Positions 52,346 through 61,259 of a stretch of DNA of 64,000 nucleotides are shown here, in pieces. Position numbers and translations under genes: made by a program. Location: NCBI GenBank assembly GCA_905203045.1, contig CAJKUH010000004.1:54280-118279 (forward strand). The letters run 5' to 3'. The notes under the pieces are model-generated. The model made no database searches and was not told the origin of the DNA. It saw only the letters and a list, made by a program, of their open reading frames with translations. Source of the DNA: an uncultured Eggerthella sp. (GTDB lineage: Bacteria > Actinomycetota > Coriobacteriia > Coriobacteriales > Eggerthellaceae). Each line of letters begins with the position of its first letter. Position 1 is the first letter of the stretch.

Positions 52346-52392
52346 AAAATTACAAGGCCGTTTGATTGTCAATTAATCAAACGGCCTTGTAA
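52346..52392 (-). terminator. Terminator of the DUF5662 gene
   Basis: TTACAAGGCCGTTTGATT and AATCAAACGGCCTTGTAA form a perfect 18-bp stem with a 6-nt loop, followed on the minus strand by TTTTG. Confidence 0.9.
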
Positions 52393-52399
52393 CGTCTTG

Positions 52400-52978
52400 T
52401 TAAAACTTCGGGGTATTCGGTTCGCGGTACTTGGGCTTTACAATCTCGTTGCGCACGCGGCGAAGCGCTATTTCCTCACCGTCTTCGGCAAGCCACGTAA
52501 GCATGCGCTCAAGCAGCGCTTTCGTATCGGGGTGCATCAAGATTTCGCCCTTGGCGCTCTGTTCGAGCTTGAAGTACTCAAGCGCACTGGCATCGGTATA
52601 GGCGCTGCCCTGATATACCTTGCTGGCCGCCATGCGATCGCAGAACATTTCCACCACATAGCGCGTTGGCATGGGCTTGCCTTCGAACGTGGCATCGCGG
52701 TTGCCCTTCATATCGATCCAATACTCATAGTGATGACGGTTACGACCCTTATGGTGCAACCAAGCTGTGGAATAGCCCAGGGCGGCACGCTCTGCCGTGT
52801 TGGGGCTTCTATCGCCCTGATAGTAATTGACGCCAACCCTGAATTCGGTTGGAGAGTACTTGGACAGGTCGTGCATGATGCCCTGACGATACAGCCCTAC
52901 CTTGAAACAAGGCTGGCATACCAGCACCTTATGATGCGTGATAGTGCGAAAATGCTTCCATGCGTTGCTCAGCTTCAT
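52400..52978 (-). CDS. DUF5662 family protein
   Basis: About 192 residues. The pattern HKVLVCQPCFKVGLYRQGIMHDLSKYSPTEF gives spaced His and an HD pair, and TAWLHHKGRNRHHYEYW adds more His. This is consistent with the DUF5662 family and reminiscent of HD-type metal sites, but no activity is established. GAGG lies 5 nt before ATG 52978, which is 1 nt after the HAD gene stop, so the two are translationally coupled. Confidence 0.82.
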   Translation of the reverse strand: MKLSNAWKHFRTITHHKVLVCQPCFKVGLYRQGIMHDLSKYSPTEFRVGVNYYQGDRSPNTAERAALGYSTAWLHHKGRNRHHYEYWIDMKGNRDATFEGKPMPTRYVVEMFCDRMAASKVYQGSAYTDASALEYFKLEQSAKGEILMHPDTKALLERMLTWLAEDGEEIALRRVRNEIVKPKYREPNTPKF

Positions 52979-52979
52979 G

Positions 52980-53765
52980 TCAACCTCGAATCCAGCCGAA
53001 GTGCTTGCAGGCATTCATGATGCCGTCGTCGTCGCAGTTCGTCGTAATGTAGTCGGCACGCTGCTTCAGCACTTCACGGGCGTTGCCCATGGCAATAGAG
53101 GTCCATTCGGGAATGAACATGGAAACATCGTTGAAGCCGTCGCCGAACACCACCACGTCTTCGTAAGAGGCCCCCAACATGTCCATCATGCGTTTGATGC
53201 CGCGTTGCTTGTCCATGGGCTCGATGAAAATGGTGTCAGAGTCATAACGAACATGGGGCACGCCGTCCAATGCCCCCGTAGCCAAAATCTTTGGCTCGTC
53301 CTCTGCCGAGCAGGGAATATACGCCTTGTAGATGCAGGTCAGATCATCGATGCGCAGATTAGGGTCATACTCGGTAGGAACATAGTAGTCACCTGAAATT
53401 TTGGCGAAATCCTTGCGGGCCGAGTAACGAACCAGCTCATTAGTGGTGCTTACCGCCCACGGAATGCCGTTTTCCTCAAGAATATGTAAGCTGTGCTTCA
53501 CGGAATCCAACGGCAAACCTTCCATCCACTTCAGCTCGCCATTGAGCGTCACCGAGTAACCGCCGTCCGCCACGATATTCGTGATGCCAGCAGAGTCGAT
53601 GTAATCAACCGCATTTACCTGCAAGCGACCCGTAGCCAAGGCGATGAAATGCCCCTGCGCACGAAGCTCATCAAGCGCATCGAGCGTGCTTTGCGGAATA
53701 GTGCGCGTTCGCGGCACCGCCAACGTGCCATCGTAATCGAAGAAGAAGTACTTCCTATCCCCCAT
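52980..53765 (-). CDS. Cof-type HAD phosphatase
   Basis: 261 residues. HAD motifs in order: FFDYDGTL (nucleophile Asp), ALATGR, a Lys in the middle region, and VVFGDGFNDVSMF. The type IIB cap is between motifs II and III. It dephosphorylates small phosphorylated metabolites (sugar or cofactor phosphates); the substrate is not predictable. AGGA precedes ATG 53765. It lies downstream of aspS and copy 2 of the conserved 3' element. Confidence 0.9.
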   Translation of the reverse strand: MGDRKYFFFDYDGTLAVPRTRTIPQSTLDALDELRAQGHFIALATGRLQVNAVDYIDSAGITNIVADGGYSVTLNGELKWMEGLPLDSVKHSLHILEENGIPWAVSTTNELVRYSARKDFAKISGDYYVPTEYDPNLRIDDLTCIYKAYIPCSAEDEPKILATGALDGVPHVRYDSDTIFIEPMDKQRGIKRMMDMLGASYEDVVVFGDGFNDVSMFIPEWTSIAMGNAREVLKQRADYITTNCDDDGIMNACKHFGWIRG

Positions 53766-53904
53766 TGCGCATCCTTTCCCTAACAAGCACCATCCGCAAT
53801 CGTACCCCAACAAAAGCAAATAGGAACGAACCTTCTCAAACTCGCATTTTTGGACACAACAGCGAAAGCCGTCACCATAAGAGCCTAAGAGCACATTGCC
53901 GAAC

Positions 53905-54066
53905 GAAAACAGCGAACGAGCCCCTGACGTGTACAGATGGCAGGAAAGCGGGCTAGGCGTGCTTCTCTGCACGTCAAGGCCGCTTGGACCACCAGCTGTG
54001 CCGTCAGGGGCTCGCGCAGCGTCATAGCGTTTCGTATGTCTTGCGTCGTTCAGTGGAACGACGCAA
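53905..54066 (-). ncRNA. Conserved 3' structured element, copy 2 (after aspS)
   Basis: On the minus strand: P1 hairpin TTGCGTCGTT/AACGACGCAA (54041-54066, starting 8 nt after the aspS stop), linker, then CTATGACGCTGCG (54015-54027). The outer stem CGAGCCCCTGACG (54002-54014) pairs with CGTCAGGGGCTCG (53917-53929). The inner stem CAGCTGG (53992-53998) pairs with CCATCTG (53934-53940), one mismatch. It ends TTCGCTG, then T4. Stem sequences differ from copy 1 while pairing is kept. Confidence 0.72.
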
Positions 54067-54074
54067 TCAAAAGA

Positions 54075-55853
54075 TTAAAGCGTTCGCAGCGCAACTTCCT
54101 TCAGCTGCTTTGCGGTAACCGCATTCGGAGCACCCGTCATCGGGTCAGATGCGGAGCTGGTCTTCGGGAAGGCAATAACGTCGCGGATGGACTGCTTGCC
54201 TGCCAGGAGCATGACCAAACGGTCAAGACCGATAGCAATGCCGCCGTGCGGGGGTGCACCCAGCTCAAGAGCATGGATAAGGTGACCGAACTTCACTTCC
54301 ATATCCTCTTCGTCTACGCCGCAACGAGCCAGAACGCGCTTCTGAAGCTCGGCGTTGTGAATACGGATGGAACCGCCGCCTGCCTCGAAGCCGTCCATAA
54401 CGATGTCGTAGCTGTAGCTGCCGCATGCCAGCGGATCGGACTCGATCTTGTCCCAATCCTTTTCGGGGATCATCGTGAACGGATGATGCTCGGCAGCGTA
54501 CTTCTTCTGCTCGTCGTCGTAACGGAACATCGGGAAGTCAACAACCCACAGAAGCTTGTGGCCTTCGCGAGGAATGTTCAGCGCATCAGCCATATGCAGG
54601 CGCAGTGCGGAAAGAACGGCGTTTGCGATGTCGAAGGTGTCAGCCGCGAACAGAACCAGGTCGCCCGGCTCAACATTCATAGCTTCCTTGATCTTGGCAT
54701 GAACATCGTCGCCCAGGAACTTGATGATGGGGCTCTTTTCCTTGCCGTCGGTGGTGTAGGCAATCCAAGCCATGCCCTTTGCGCCGTTTTCAGCAGCGAT
54801 ATTGCCCAGCTTCTCGATCTCGCCACGGCTCCAGTCGCCTGCGCCCTTGCAGTTGATGGCCTTGACGATGTTGCCGGCTTCTACGGCCTTGGCGAATACG
54901 CCGAAGCCGCAACCGCGAACGATGTCGGTAAGCTCAACAAGCTCCATGCCGAAGCGGATGTCGGGACGGTCGCAGCCGAAGCGATCCATGGCCTCTTTCC
55001 AAGGCATGCGCTGCAGCGGGAACTCGTGCTCTACGCCGGCAGCTTCCAGAACTTCTTGGAACACGCCTTCCATCATGTCGATAACGTCGTTTTCCTTAAC
55101 GAACGACATCTCGATATCAACCTGGGTGAACTCAGGCTGGCGGTCAGCGCGCAGGTCCTCGTCGCGGAAGCAACGGGCAATCTGGTAATAGCGCTCGATG
55201 CCGCCTACCATCAGCATCTGCTTGAACTGCTGAGGGCTTTGGGGCAGAGCGTAGAACTTGCCCGGGTTCGGACGGGAAGGAACGATGTAGTCGCGAGCAC
55301 CTTCAGGGGTAGAGTTTGCCAGAATAGGCGTTTCAACCTCAAGGAAGCCGCGCTTGTTCAGCGCCGTGCGCATTGCCTGGGCAACCACATGGCGAAGCTT
55401 CAGGTTTGCGTACATCTCAGGACGACGAAGGTCAAGGTAGCGCCACTTCATGCGGGTGGTTTCGTCGGTTTCGATGCCGTCTTCGATGGAGAACGGAGGC
55501 GTAACGGAGGTGTTCAGCACCGTAACGGAGCTTGCCAGAACCTCGATTTCTCCCGTTGCCATGTTGGGGTTTACCGCCTCGTCCAAACGGGCGCGAACCT
55601 TGCCAGTAACCTCGATCGCATATTCGCGGCCCAGGTGCTCAGCCACATGGAAATCTTCTTCGCTTACGCAATCAGGGTCTACAACAACCTGGGTATAGCC
55701 CTCGCGATCGCGCAGGTCGACGAAGATCAGGCCGCCATGGTCGCGGTTGTGCCATACCCAACCGGTCAGGGTAACCTCTGCGTCAACGTCGCTGCGACGC
55801 AACTGCCCACAGGTGTGGGAGTGCATGCAGTATTCGTTCAGATAATCGGTCAT
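54075..55853 (-). CDS. aspS: Aspartyl-tRNA synthetase
   Basis: 592 residues, class II bacterial type with the GAD insertion. N-terminal OB-fold anticodon-binding domain (VTLTGWVWHNRDHGGLIFVDLRD), motif 2 RCFRDEDLRADRQPEFTQVDIEMSF, the GAD domain in the middle, and motif 3 GIAIGLDRLVMLLAG near the end. It charges tRNA-Asp; Asn-charging depends on whether an AsnRS exists elsewhere. It follows hisS. A loose GGAG precedes the ATG. Confidence 0.95.
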   Translation of the reverse strand: MTDYLNEYCMHSHTCGQLRRSDVDAEVTLTGWVWHNRDHGGLIFVDLRDREGYTQVVVDPDCVSEEDFHVAEHLGREYAIEVTGKVRARLDEAVNPNMATGEIEVLASSVTVLNTSVTPPFSIEDGIETDETTRMKWRYLDLRRPEMYANLKLRHVVAQAMRTALNKRGFLEVETPILANSTPEGARDYIVPSRPNPGKFYALPQSPQQFKQMLMVGGIERYYQIARCFRDEDLRADRQPEFTQVDIEMSFVKENDVIDMMEGVFQEVLEAAGVEHEFPLQRMPWKEAMDRFGCDRPDIRFGMELVELTDIVRGCGFGVFAKAVEAGNIVKAINCKGAGDWSRGEIEKLGNIAAENGAKGMAWIAYTTDGKEKSPIIKFLGDDVHAKIKEAMNVEPGDLVLFAADTFDIANAVLSALRLHMADALNIPREGHKLLWVVDFPMFRYDDEQKKYAAEHHPFTMIPEKDWDKIESDPLACGSYSYDIVMDGFEAGGGSIRIHNAELQKRVLARCGVDEEDMEVKFGHLIHALELGAPPHGGIAIGLDRLVMLLAGKQSIRDVIAFPKTSSASDPMTGAPNAVTAKQLKEVALRTL

Positions 55854-55975
55854 GGTAGTGCTTGCTCCTCTTTCCTATCGCTACCAGCTGCCCTGCAAAG
55901 CAGCCATTGTTTACTTCGGTATTTTCACGCAGGCTGCCTACGCAGCCCAGTGCAATAAAACGCTTTTAAATTACG

Positions 55976-57280
55976 CTAGCAACCCAGCGCCTCTGCCAAA
56001 CCGTCCAACTTCACGGTTTGCTCTTCATGGGTTGCCATGTTGCGAACCTTGGCAACGCCTTGGGCAACTTCGTCAGGCCCCAAAACAACCACCTTGGAAG
56101 CAGAGAGCTTGTCGGCAAGCTTGAACTGGCTTTTCAAGCTGCGCTTCTGATGGTCGATCTCGATGTAAAGACCACGATTGCGCAGATCCTGCGCCACGTT
56201 GAACGCGATGGTGCGCGTAGAGTCGTCAACGCAGGCAATGAACGCATCAGGCACGTTCTTGCTTTCCGCTTTGGCACCAAGCGCCTCAAGGGCAAGCACG
56301 CAACGCTCATAGCCCAACGCAAAACCCAGGCCCGGAGTATCGCGGCCACCAACCTCTTTGGCAAGCTTGTCGTAACGACCGCCGCCGCCGATGGCGTTCT
56401 GGCTGCCCATGCCGGTGTCAACCTGAATCTCGAACACGGTGCGCGTGTAGTAGTCAAGACCGCGGACAAGGCGCGGGTCCTCGACGTAGGCAATGCCGGC
56501 TGCGTCAAGATAGCCCTTCACAGCCTCGTAATGGGCACGGCAGTCATCGCACAGATAATCGGTGATCTTCGGTGCGTCCTCCATCACCTCGTGGCAATGC
56601 TCGTTCTTGCAGTCGAAAGCGCGAAGCGGGTTCAGGTCGGCACGGTGGTTGCACTCATCGCACAGCTCTTCAGAATGCTGGTGGATGAATTCACACACCA
56701 GCTCGCGGTATGCTGGACGGCATTTCTCGCAGCCCATGGAATTCAGAAGCAGACGGGTTTCCGCCGCCGGAATGCCGATAGCCTCGTAGAAACGCATCAG
56801 CATGATGATGGCCTCGGCATCCACCGTCGGCGCATCGGCGCCCAAGCATTCCACGCCTACCTGGCGGAACTGGCGCAAACGGCCCTTCTGCGGGCGCTCC
56901 GCACGGAACATCGGACCAGCGTACATAAGCTTTGCCGGAGCACCGCCCTGCGGAACCAGGTCATGTTGAACCACTGCACGCACCACGCCAGCGGTGCCTT
57001 CGGGACGCAGCGAAAGACGGCTCTTGGACTTCAGCGATTCACCAGCAAGCAGCTTTTCCATGTTGCCACCCGAAACAACGGTGAACATTTCCTTGGAAAC
57101 AACATCGGTAGACTGCCCGATGCCGCGCACGAACAAGTCGGTCTGCTCGAACAGCGGGGTTTCTACCGGCTGGTAGCCGCAACGACCGAAAATCTCAAAC
57201 GCGGTTTGGCGGAAGTAATCCCAAAACCGCACATCATCAGGGAGAAGATCGAAGGTTCCCTCAGGTGCTTTCACTGCCAT
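55976..57280 (-). CDS. hisS: Histidyl-tRNA synthetase
   Basis: About 434 residues. Class II motifs: KAPEGTFDLLPDDVRFWDY, RPEGTAGVVRA, MFRAERPQKGRLRQFRQVGVE, and LGFALGYERCV; a C-terminal anticodon-binding domain follows. Start choice is uncertain: ATG 57280 gives a family-like N-terminus, while a TTG at 57313 has AGGAG 4 nt upstream and adds 11 residues. It is preceded by the leuB 3' element and a strong terminator, and leads hisS-aspS. Confidence 0.93.
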   Translation of the reverse strand: MAVKAPEGTFDLLPDDVRFWDYFRQTAFEIFGRCGYQPVETPLFEQTDLFVRGIGQSTDVVSKEMFTVVSGGNMEKLLAGESLKSKSRLSLRPEGTAGVVRAVVQHDLVPQGGAPAKLMYAGPMFRAERPQKGRLRQFRQVGVECLGADAPTVDAEAIIMLMRFYEAIGIPAAETRLLLNSMGCEKCRPAYRELVCEFIHQHSEELCDECNHRADLNPLRAFDCKNEHCHEVMEDAPKITDYLCDDCRAHYEAVKGYLDAAGIAYVEDPRLVRGLDYYTRTVFEIQVDTGMGSQNAIGGGGRYDKLAKEVGGRDTPGLGFALGYERCVLALEALGAKAESKNVPDAFIACVDDSTRTIAFNVAQDLRNRGLYIEIDHQKRSLKSQFKLADKLSASKVVVLGPDEVAQGVAKVRNMATHEEQTVKLDGLAEALGC

Positions 57281-57361
57281 ATGCTCTGTGTTGCTCTCTT
57301 TCAAACTCGCCAAAGCACTCCTGTGCCTGTAACCGCCCTATTATAGCGCTGCATCCGCGTA

Positions 57362-57400
57362 CAAAAAAGGCGCATAACGGAACAAACGCCGTTATGCGCC
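57362..57400 (-). terminator. Strong terminator between leuB and hisS
   Basis: GGCGCATAACGG and CCGTTATGCGCC form a 12-bp stem with an 8-nt loop, followed on the minus strand by T6. It lies just after copy 3 of the conserved element and before hisS. Confidence 0.93.
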
Positions 57401-57435
57401 CCAAATGAAATGTAAACCCTAGGCATGCGCCAGCA

Positions 57436-57595
57436 CATCAGCGAGGTCCAGCCCAGTGCCCCAGGTTCGCAGGGTTCGCAAGCGTAGCGCAACTGCACTA
57501 CGTGAGCTCGCGATATCGCGCGAAGACGGGGTGCCCGGCTGGACCGCAGCGTCATAGTGCCTCGTGTGAATCAACGCCGTTCAGTAGAACGGCGC
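57436..57595 (-). ncRNA. Conserved 3' structured element, copy 3 (after leuB)
   Basis: On the minus strand: P1 hairpin CGCCGTTC/GAACGGCG (57575-57594) within 10 nt of the leuB stop, linker, then CTATGACGCTGCG (57545-57557). The outer stem GTCCAGCC (57537-57544) pairs with GGCTGGAC (57446-57453). CCCC pairs with GGGG inside, again flanked by GCAC. It ends CTCGCTG (57439-57445). Total length matches copies 1 and 2 (about 160 nt). Confidence 0.72.
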
Positions 57596-57601
57596 AATTC
57601 G

Positions 57602-58711
57602 TTACAGATGAGCAACCACCAGATCGCCCATGGCAACCGTGCCCACTACCTTGTCGGCGGGGGTGGTTGCATCCTTCAAGTCGCCCGTGCGCCAACCTTC
57701 GTCGAGCACTTCGGTAATGGCACGCTGGATGTCGTCAGCTGCCTCACCCATGTCGAAGCTGTAGCGCAGCATCATGCCAACCGACATGATCTGAGCCAAC
57801 GGGTTCGCGATGCCCTGGCCGGCAATGTCGGGAGCGCTGCCGTGGCTGGGCTCGTACAGAGCAACGCCGTCGCCCAAGGAAGCGCTGGCAAGCATGCCCA
57901 AAGAGCCGGTGATCTGCGCCGCTTCGTCGGAAAGGATGTCGCCGAACATGTTCTCGGTAACCACCACGTCGAAATCGGCAGGACGGTTGATCAGCTGCAT
58001 GGCCGTGTTGTCTACCAGCAAGTCCTCAAGCTCAACCTCGGGGTATTCCTCGTCGTGCACGCGATGCACGATCTCGCGCCACATGCGGGACGTTTCCAAA
58101 ACGTTGCGCTTATCGACGCTCGTCACCTTGTTCTTACGCTTGCGAGCCGCCTCGAAAGCCTGGCGCGCAATGCGCTCAACCTCGTACTCGCGGTACTCCA
58201 GCATGTCGTAAGCGCGCTGGCCCTTGCCGCCGTTTGCGCCTGCGCCCTCTTCGTCGTAGAAGCGCTCGCGCTTGCCGAAGTACAAACCGCCGGTAAGCTC
58301 GCGAACGATCATCATGTCAACGCCGTCGATTACCTCGGGCTTCAGTGTGGAGGCATCTGCCAAGGCATTGAAGATCTGAACCGGGCGCAGGTTGGTGTAC
58401 AGGCCCAAAGCCTTGCGAATGCCCAACAGGCCCTGTTCGGGGCGCGGAGCGTTCGGGTCGGTGGTGTCCCACTTCGGGCCGCCCACTGCAGCAAGCAGAA
58501 CCGCATCCGATGCGTTGGCGGCATCGAGCGTTGCCTGGGGCAGTGCTTCGCCCGTTGCATCGATGGCGCAACCGCCGATAAGGGCATCTTCGCACGTGAA
58601 GTCGACATCGTACTTCTTGCCCAGAGCATTGAGCACCTTTACGCCCTCGGCCATGATTTCAGGGCCGATGCCGTCGCCGGGCAACGTGCAGATCTTATAC
58701 GTCTTGGTCAT
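57602..58711 (-). CDS. leuB: 3-isopropylmalate dehydrogenase
   Basis: 369 residues. It oxidatively decarboxylates 3-isopropylmalate in leucine synthesis. Family signatures: LPGDGIGPEIMAEG, VGGPKWD, RELTGGLYFG, VDKRNVLETSRMWR, NMFGDILSDEAAQITGSLGMLASASLG, EPSHGSAPDIAG. GAGG precedes the ATG. leuC and leuD lie 2-4 kb away, beyond the TM-LuxR gene, so the leucine genes are split. Confidence 0.95.
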   Translation of the reverse strand: MTKTYKICTLPGDGIGPEIMAEGVKVLNALGKKYDVDFTCEDALIGGCAIDATGEALPQATLDAANASDAVLLAAVGGPKWDTTDPNAPRPEQGLLGIRKALGLYTNLRPVQIFNALADASTLKPEVIDGVDMMIVRELTGGLYFGKRERFYDEEGAGANGGKGQRAYDMLEYREYEVERIARQAFEAARKRKNKVTSVDKRNVLETSRMWREIVHRVHDEEYPEVELEDLLVDNTAMQLINRPADFDVVVTENMFGDILSDEAAQITGSLGMLASASLGDGVALYEPSHGSAPDIAGQGIANPLAQIMSVGMMLRYSFDMGEAADDIQRAITEVLDEGWRTGDLKDATTPADKVVGTVAMGDLVVAHL

Positions 58712-58915
58712 AGTGAAATCCTCTTTCAGCTAAAAACAGTTCGAAACGATATTACCGCACGAAGGAATTGCCCTGCAGAAAAACTCAGCTATGCCTGCTC
58801 ATCCGAAATGTAATAATTTTGGTACATATGCCAATTTAATCCTTTCGGCGCAAATCCTTGATGCTATAAAATAAGGTAGACGCGCAAAAAGCACATGCCG
58901 CGAAGGGAGGCCGCC

Positions 58916-60589
58916 ATGGAAGCCTCGAACGACAAACGCCTGGTATTTGGGGCAATGGCACTGTTTTTCTTCGTCTTCCTGGAATCCACGTTGTTCTTCC
59001 AAACGTCTCTCGGCATGATCGTCGACTCCGCGGCAGGAAGCCTCCTGCAGTTTCCCATACAAGGCGCAAGTGCCTTGGGCCTCCTGCTGTTTTCCGCGTT
59101 AAATCGCATCACGGCACCGCGCATCCGCTCCACTGCAGTCGGATTCCTGACCCTGCTTGGCATTGCAAGCCTTGCCTGTGTGGCAGGTGGAACCTCGCAA
59201 GCCTTGTTGGTAGGCGCTGGCTGCGTTGCGTTTTTCCTTATCGGCCTTGCCGGCGGTGCCGTATATTGGGCAGCGTGCAATCACCTACGAACAAGTGCGC
59301 ACTTCGCAACGTACATTGCAGCGAGCCACGCTTTGGGCATTGTTGCCCAAATACCGTTCTTCAGCCTTACCCCCAATCGCTTTGGGGAAGCACTGCTGCT
59401 TTCGGCAAGCATCGTGACCTTGGGCGTTGTCGTTGCGAAAGTATGGCCTGAACCGACTGCGGCGCGCCGAATAGCAGTTTGGCAGGCTCGTTCCCAGAAC
59501 GGGCGCATCGTCCCCTACCCCAAGCTCGGCTGGAAACTCGGGCACCTCTCGCCCCATGCCGCCGCAGCCGCCCTGGTGGCGCTTGTGCTGCTGTTCGCCA
59601 CCCTTTTCAACACGCTGTACTGCCTGGTCGAGCCTGGCCAACCTTGGACCAGCCAATACTCCGAAGTTGTTCCCCGCGTCATCATTTCCCTGGGAGGCCT
59701 GGTGGCGGGCATCTTGTTCGACGCCCAACGCGCACGCTTTGCCGGCGTTACCATGTTTTGGGTCGCCATCCTCTCCATTGCCGCCATTTTCGGCATGCAG
59801 GCGGGGATGCCTGAATACGCAGGCGAAGGCGTGTTCTTCTTCGGATCGGGCATGTTCATCACGTTCTATACCTCGACCTTTATCTGGATTGCGCCTTACC
59901 TGAAGGCGCCGGCGCTTTGGTCGAGCATGGGACGCGCCATCAGCAACATCACTGCCATCGCCATCGGCGCGCCCGCGTTGTTGGTTATCCAGTCAAGCAA
60001 CCCCGTTGCCATCAGGGCAGCAATGCTTCCGCTGCTCATAGGCATCAACGCCCTGCTCTTCGTTTTGGGCATGCTCGATTTGCGCACTCCCGGCACTTCA
60101 TCGCTAAACGATGCCAACGTCCAGGCCGAACGACCTGCACGTGATGACACACCACTGCAGGCGCAGCATCGCGACAAGGTTCAGCAGTGCGAAGAAGCAC
60201 ACCAAAACGGTACGTTCCGCAAGGGACAAACGCTATGCACGGAAAGCTGCTCCCCCGCAGAAAACACCGTTACCGGCTCTCCGGCAAAAACAGAACAGCG
60301 TCAGCCTGAACCGAAAGCAGAGCAGCAGGCGGCGCCCAAGGAGCAAACACCGGAAAACAGCAAGGAACACAGTTTCGAAGACCGCCTTGCCGCGTTCGCC
60401 CAGCGCTACGACCTGACGCCCCGCGAATGTGATGCCGTTGCGTTGGTCGTCTGCAGCGAAGATGCGCTCAAACAGCTCGCCGAGGCTATGGGCGTTTCGC
60501 TCCGCACGCTGCAGAAACACTTGACCTCGATATACAAGAAGACCGACACGCAATCGCGCGCCGGTCTGACGAAGCTGTTTTGGGAGTAG
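58916..60589 (+). CDS. Multi-TM protein fused to LuxR-type HTH
   Basis: 557 residues. Residues 1-400 are about 12 hydrophobic segments resembling an MFS-like membrane sensor. Residues 400-480 are a Gln/Glu/Lys-rich low-complexity linker. The C-terminal 65 residues are a LuxR/GerE HTH (YDLTPRECDAVALVV...LAEAMGVSLRTLQKHLTSIYKKTDTQSRAGL). This architecture is abundant in Eggerthellaceae and presumably couples small-molecule sensing at the membrane to local transcription. AGGGAGG precedes ATG 58916. Possible targets are the flanking leuB or leuDC. Confidence 0.9.
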   Translation: MEASNDKRLVFGAMALFFFVFLESTLFFQTSLGMIVDSAAGSLLQFPIQGASALGLLLFSALNRITAPRIRSTAVGFLTLLGIASLACVAGGTSQALLVGAGCVAFFLIGLAGGAVYWAACNHLRTSAHFATYIAASHALGIVAQIPFFSLTPNRFGEALLLSASIVTLGVVVAKVWPEPTAARRIAVWQARSQNGRIVPYPKLGWKLGHLSPHAAAAALVALVLLFATLFNTLYCLVEPGQPWTSQYSEVVPRVIISLGGLVAGILFDAQRARFAGVTMFWVAILSIAAIFGMQAGMPEYAGEGVFFFGSGMFITFYTSTFIWIAPYLKAPALWSSMGRAISNITAIAIGAPALLVIQSSNPVAIRAAMLPLLIGINALLFVLGMLDLRTPGTSSLNDANVQAERPARDDTPLQAQHRDKVQQCEEAHQNGTFRKGQTLCTESCSPAENTVTGSPAKTEQRQPEPKAEQQAAPKEQTPENSKEHSFEDRLAAFAQRYDLTPRECDAVALVVCSEDALKQLAEAMGVSLRTLQKHLTSIYKKTDTQSRAGLTKLFWE

Positions 60590-60671
60590 CGCCAAGCTTC
60601 TTACCGCATCAGCGAACCATGCCCCAGCTCGACATAGCCATCGGGGAAGCACTCTTCTTCCTTGGCTGCAA

Positions 60672-60712
60672 AGAAAAAGGCTCTCTTGACCCTAAGGACC
60701 AAGAGAGCCTTT
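60672..60712 (-). terminator. Terminator of leuCD
   Basis: AAAGGCTCTCTT and AAGAGAGCCTTT, a 12-bp stem with a 13-nt loop, followed on the minus strand by TTCTTTGC. Confidence 0.88.
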
Positions 60713-60747
60713 GTGAATAGCCCAACGTGCGTTCGGAAAAACGCTAA

Positions 60748-61245
60748 CTAGTCAAGGCCAAGTACGTGACGCGTGCGGTTCAGCAAGCCGCCCTGCTCGA
60801 TGATGTCGGCAATGAAGGGCGGGAAAGGCTGAGCCGTAAAACTTTCACCCGTAGTTTCGTCGGTGATGGTGCCAGACTCGGTATCAACGCTTACCACATC
60901 GCCGTTCTTGATAGCATCCACCGCTTCGGGGCATTCCAGAATAGCAAGGCCCGTGTTGATGGAGTTGCGGTAGAAGATGCGTGCAAAGCTCTTGGCAATA
61001 ACAGCATCCACGCCCGCCGCCTTGATAGCGATAGGCGCATGCTCGCGCGAAGAACCGCAGCCAAAGTTTTCCTCAGCCACGATGATATCGCCGGGCTTTA
61101 CCTTGTTAACGAATTCAACGTCCAAGTCTTCCAGGCAGTGCTTGGCAAGCTCGGAAGGCTCGGAAGTGGTGAGGTAACGGGCCGGGATGATAACGTCGGT
61201 GTCGATGTCGCGGCCGTAGCGATGAACAGTTCCTTTGAAATGCAT
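60748..61245 (-). CDS. leuD: 3-isopropylmalate dehydratase small subunit
   Basis: 165 residues, swivelling domain of the aconitase superfamily (short bacterial/archaeal form). DIDTDVIIPARYL and NFGCGSSREHAPIAIK are the family motifs. It pairs with LeuC to isomerise 2- to 3-isopropylmalate. It starts 14 nt after the leuC stop. Confidence 0.95.
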   Translation of the reverse strand: MHFKGTVHRYGRDIDTDVIIPARYLTTSEPSELAKHCLEDLDVEFVNKVKPGDIIVAEENFGCGSSREHAPIAIKAAGVDAVIAKSFARIFYRNSINTGLAILECPEAVDAIKNGDVVSVDTESGTITDETTGESFTAQPFPPFIADIIEQGGLLNRTRHVLGLD

Positions 61246-61259
61246 GTTCGCTCTCCTAA

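Noticed and set aside
53937..55958. Plus-strand open frame of over 670 codons opposite aspS
   Set aside because: Antisense shadow of aspS; composition and lack of domains argue against coding.
57314..57601. T-box riboswitch upstream of hisS
   Set aside because: The length, position and terminator fit, but no AGGGUGGNACCGCG T-box core or specifier loop is visible. The region is explained by the leuB 3' element and the leuB terminator.
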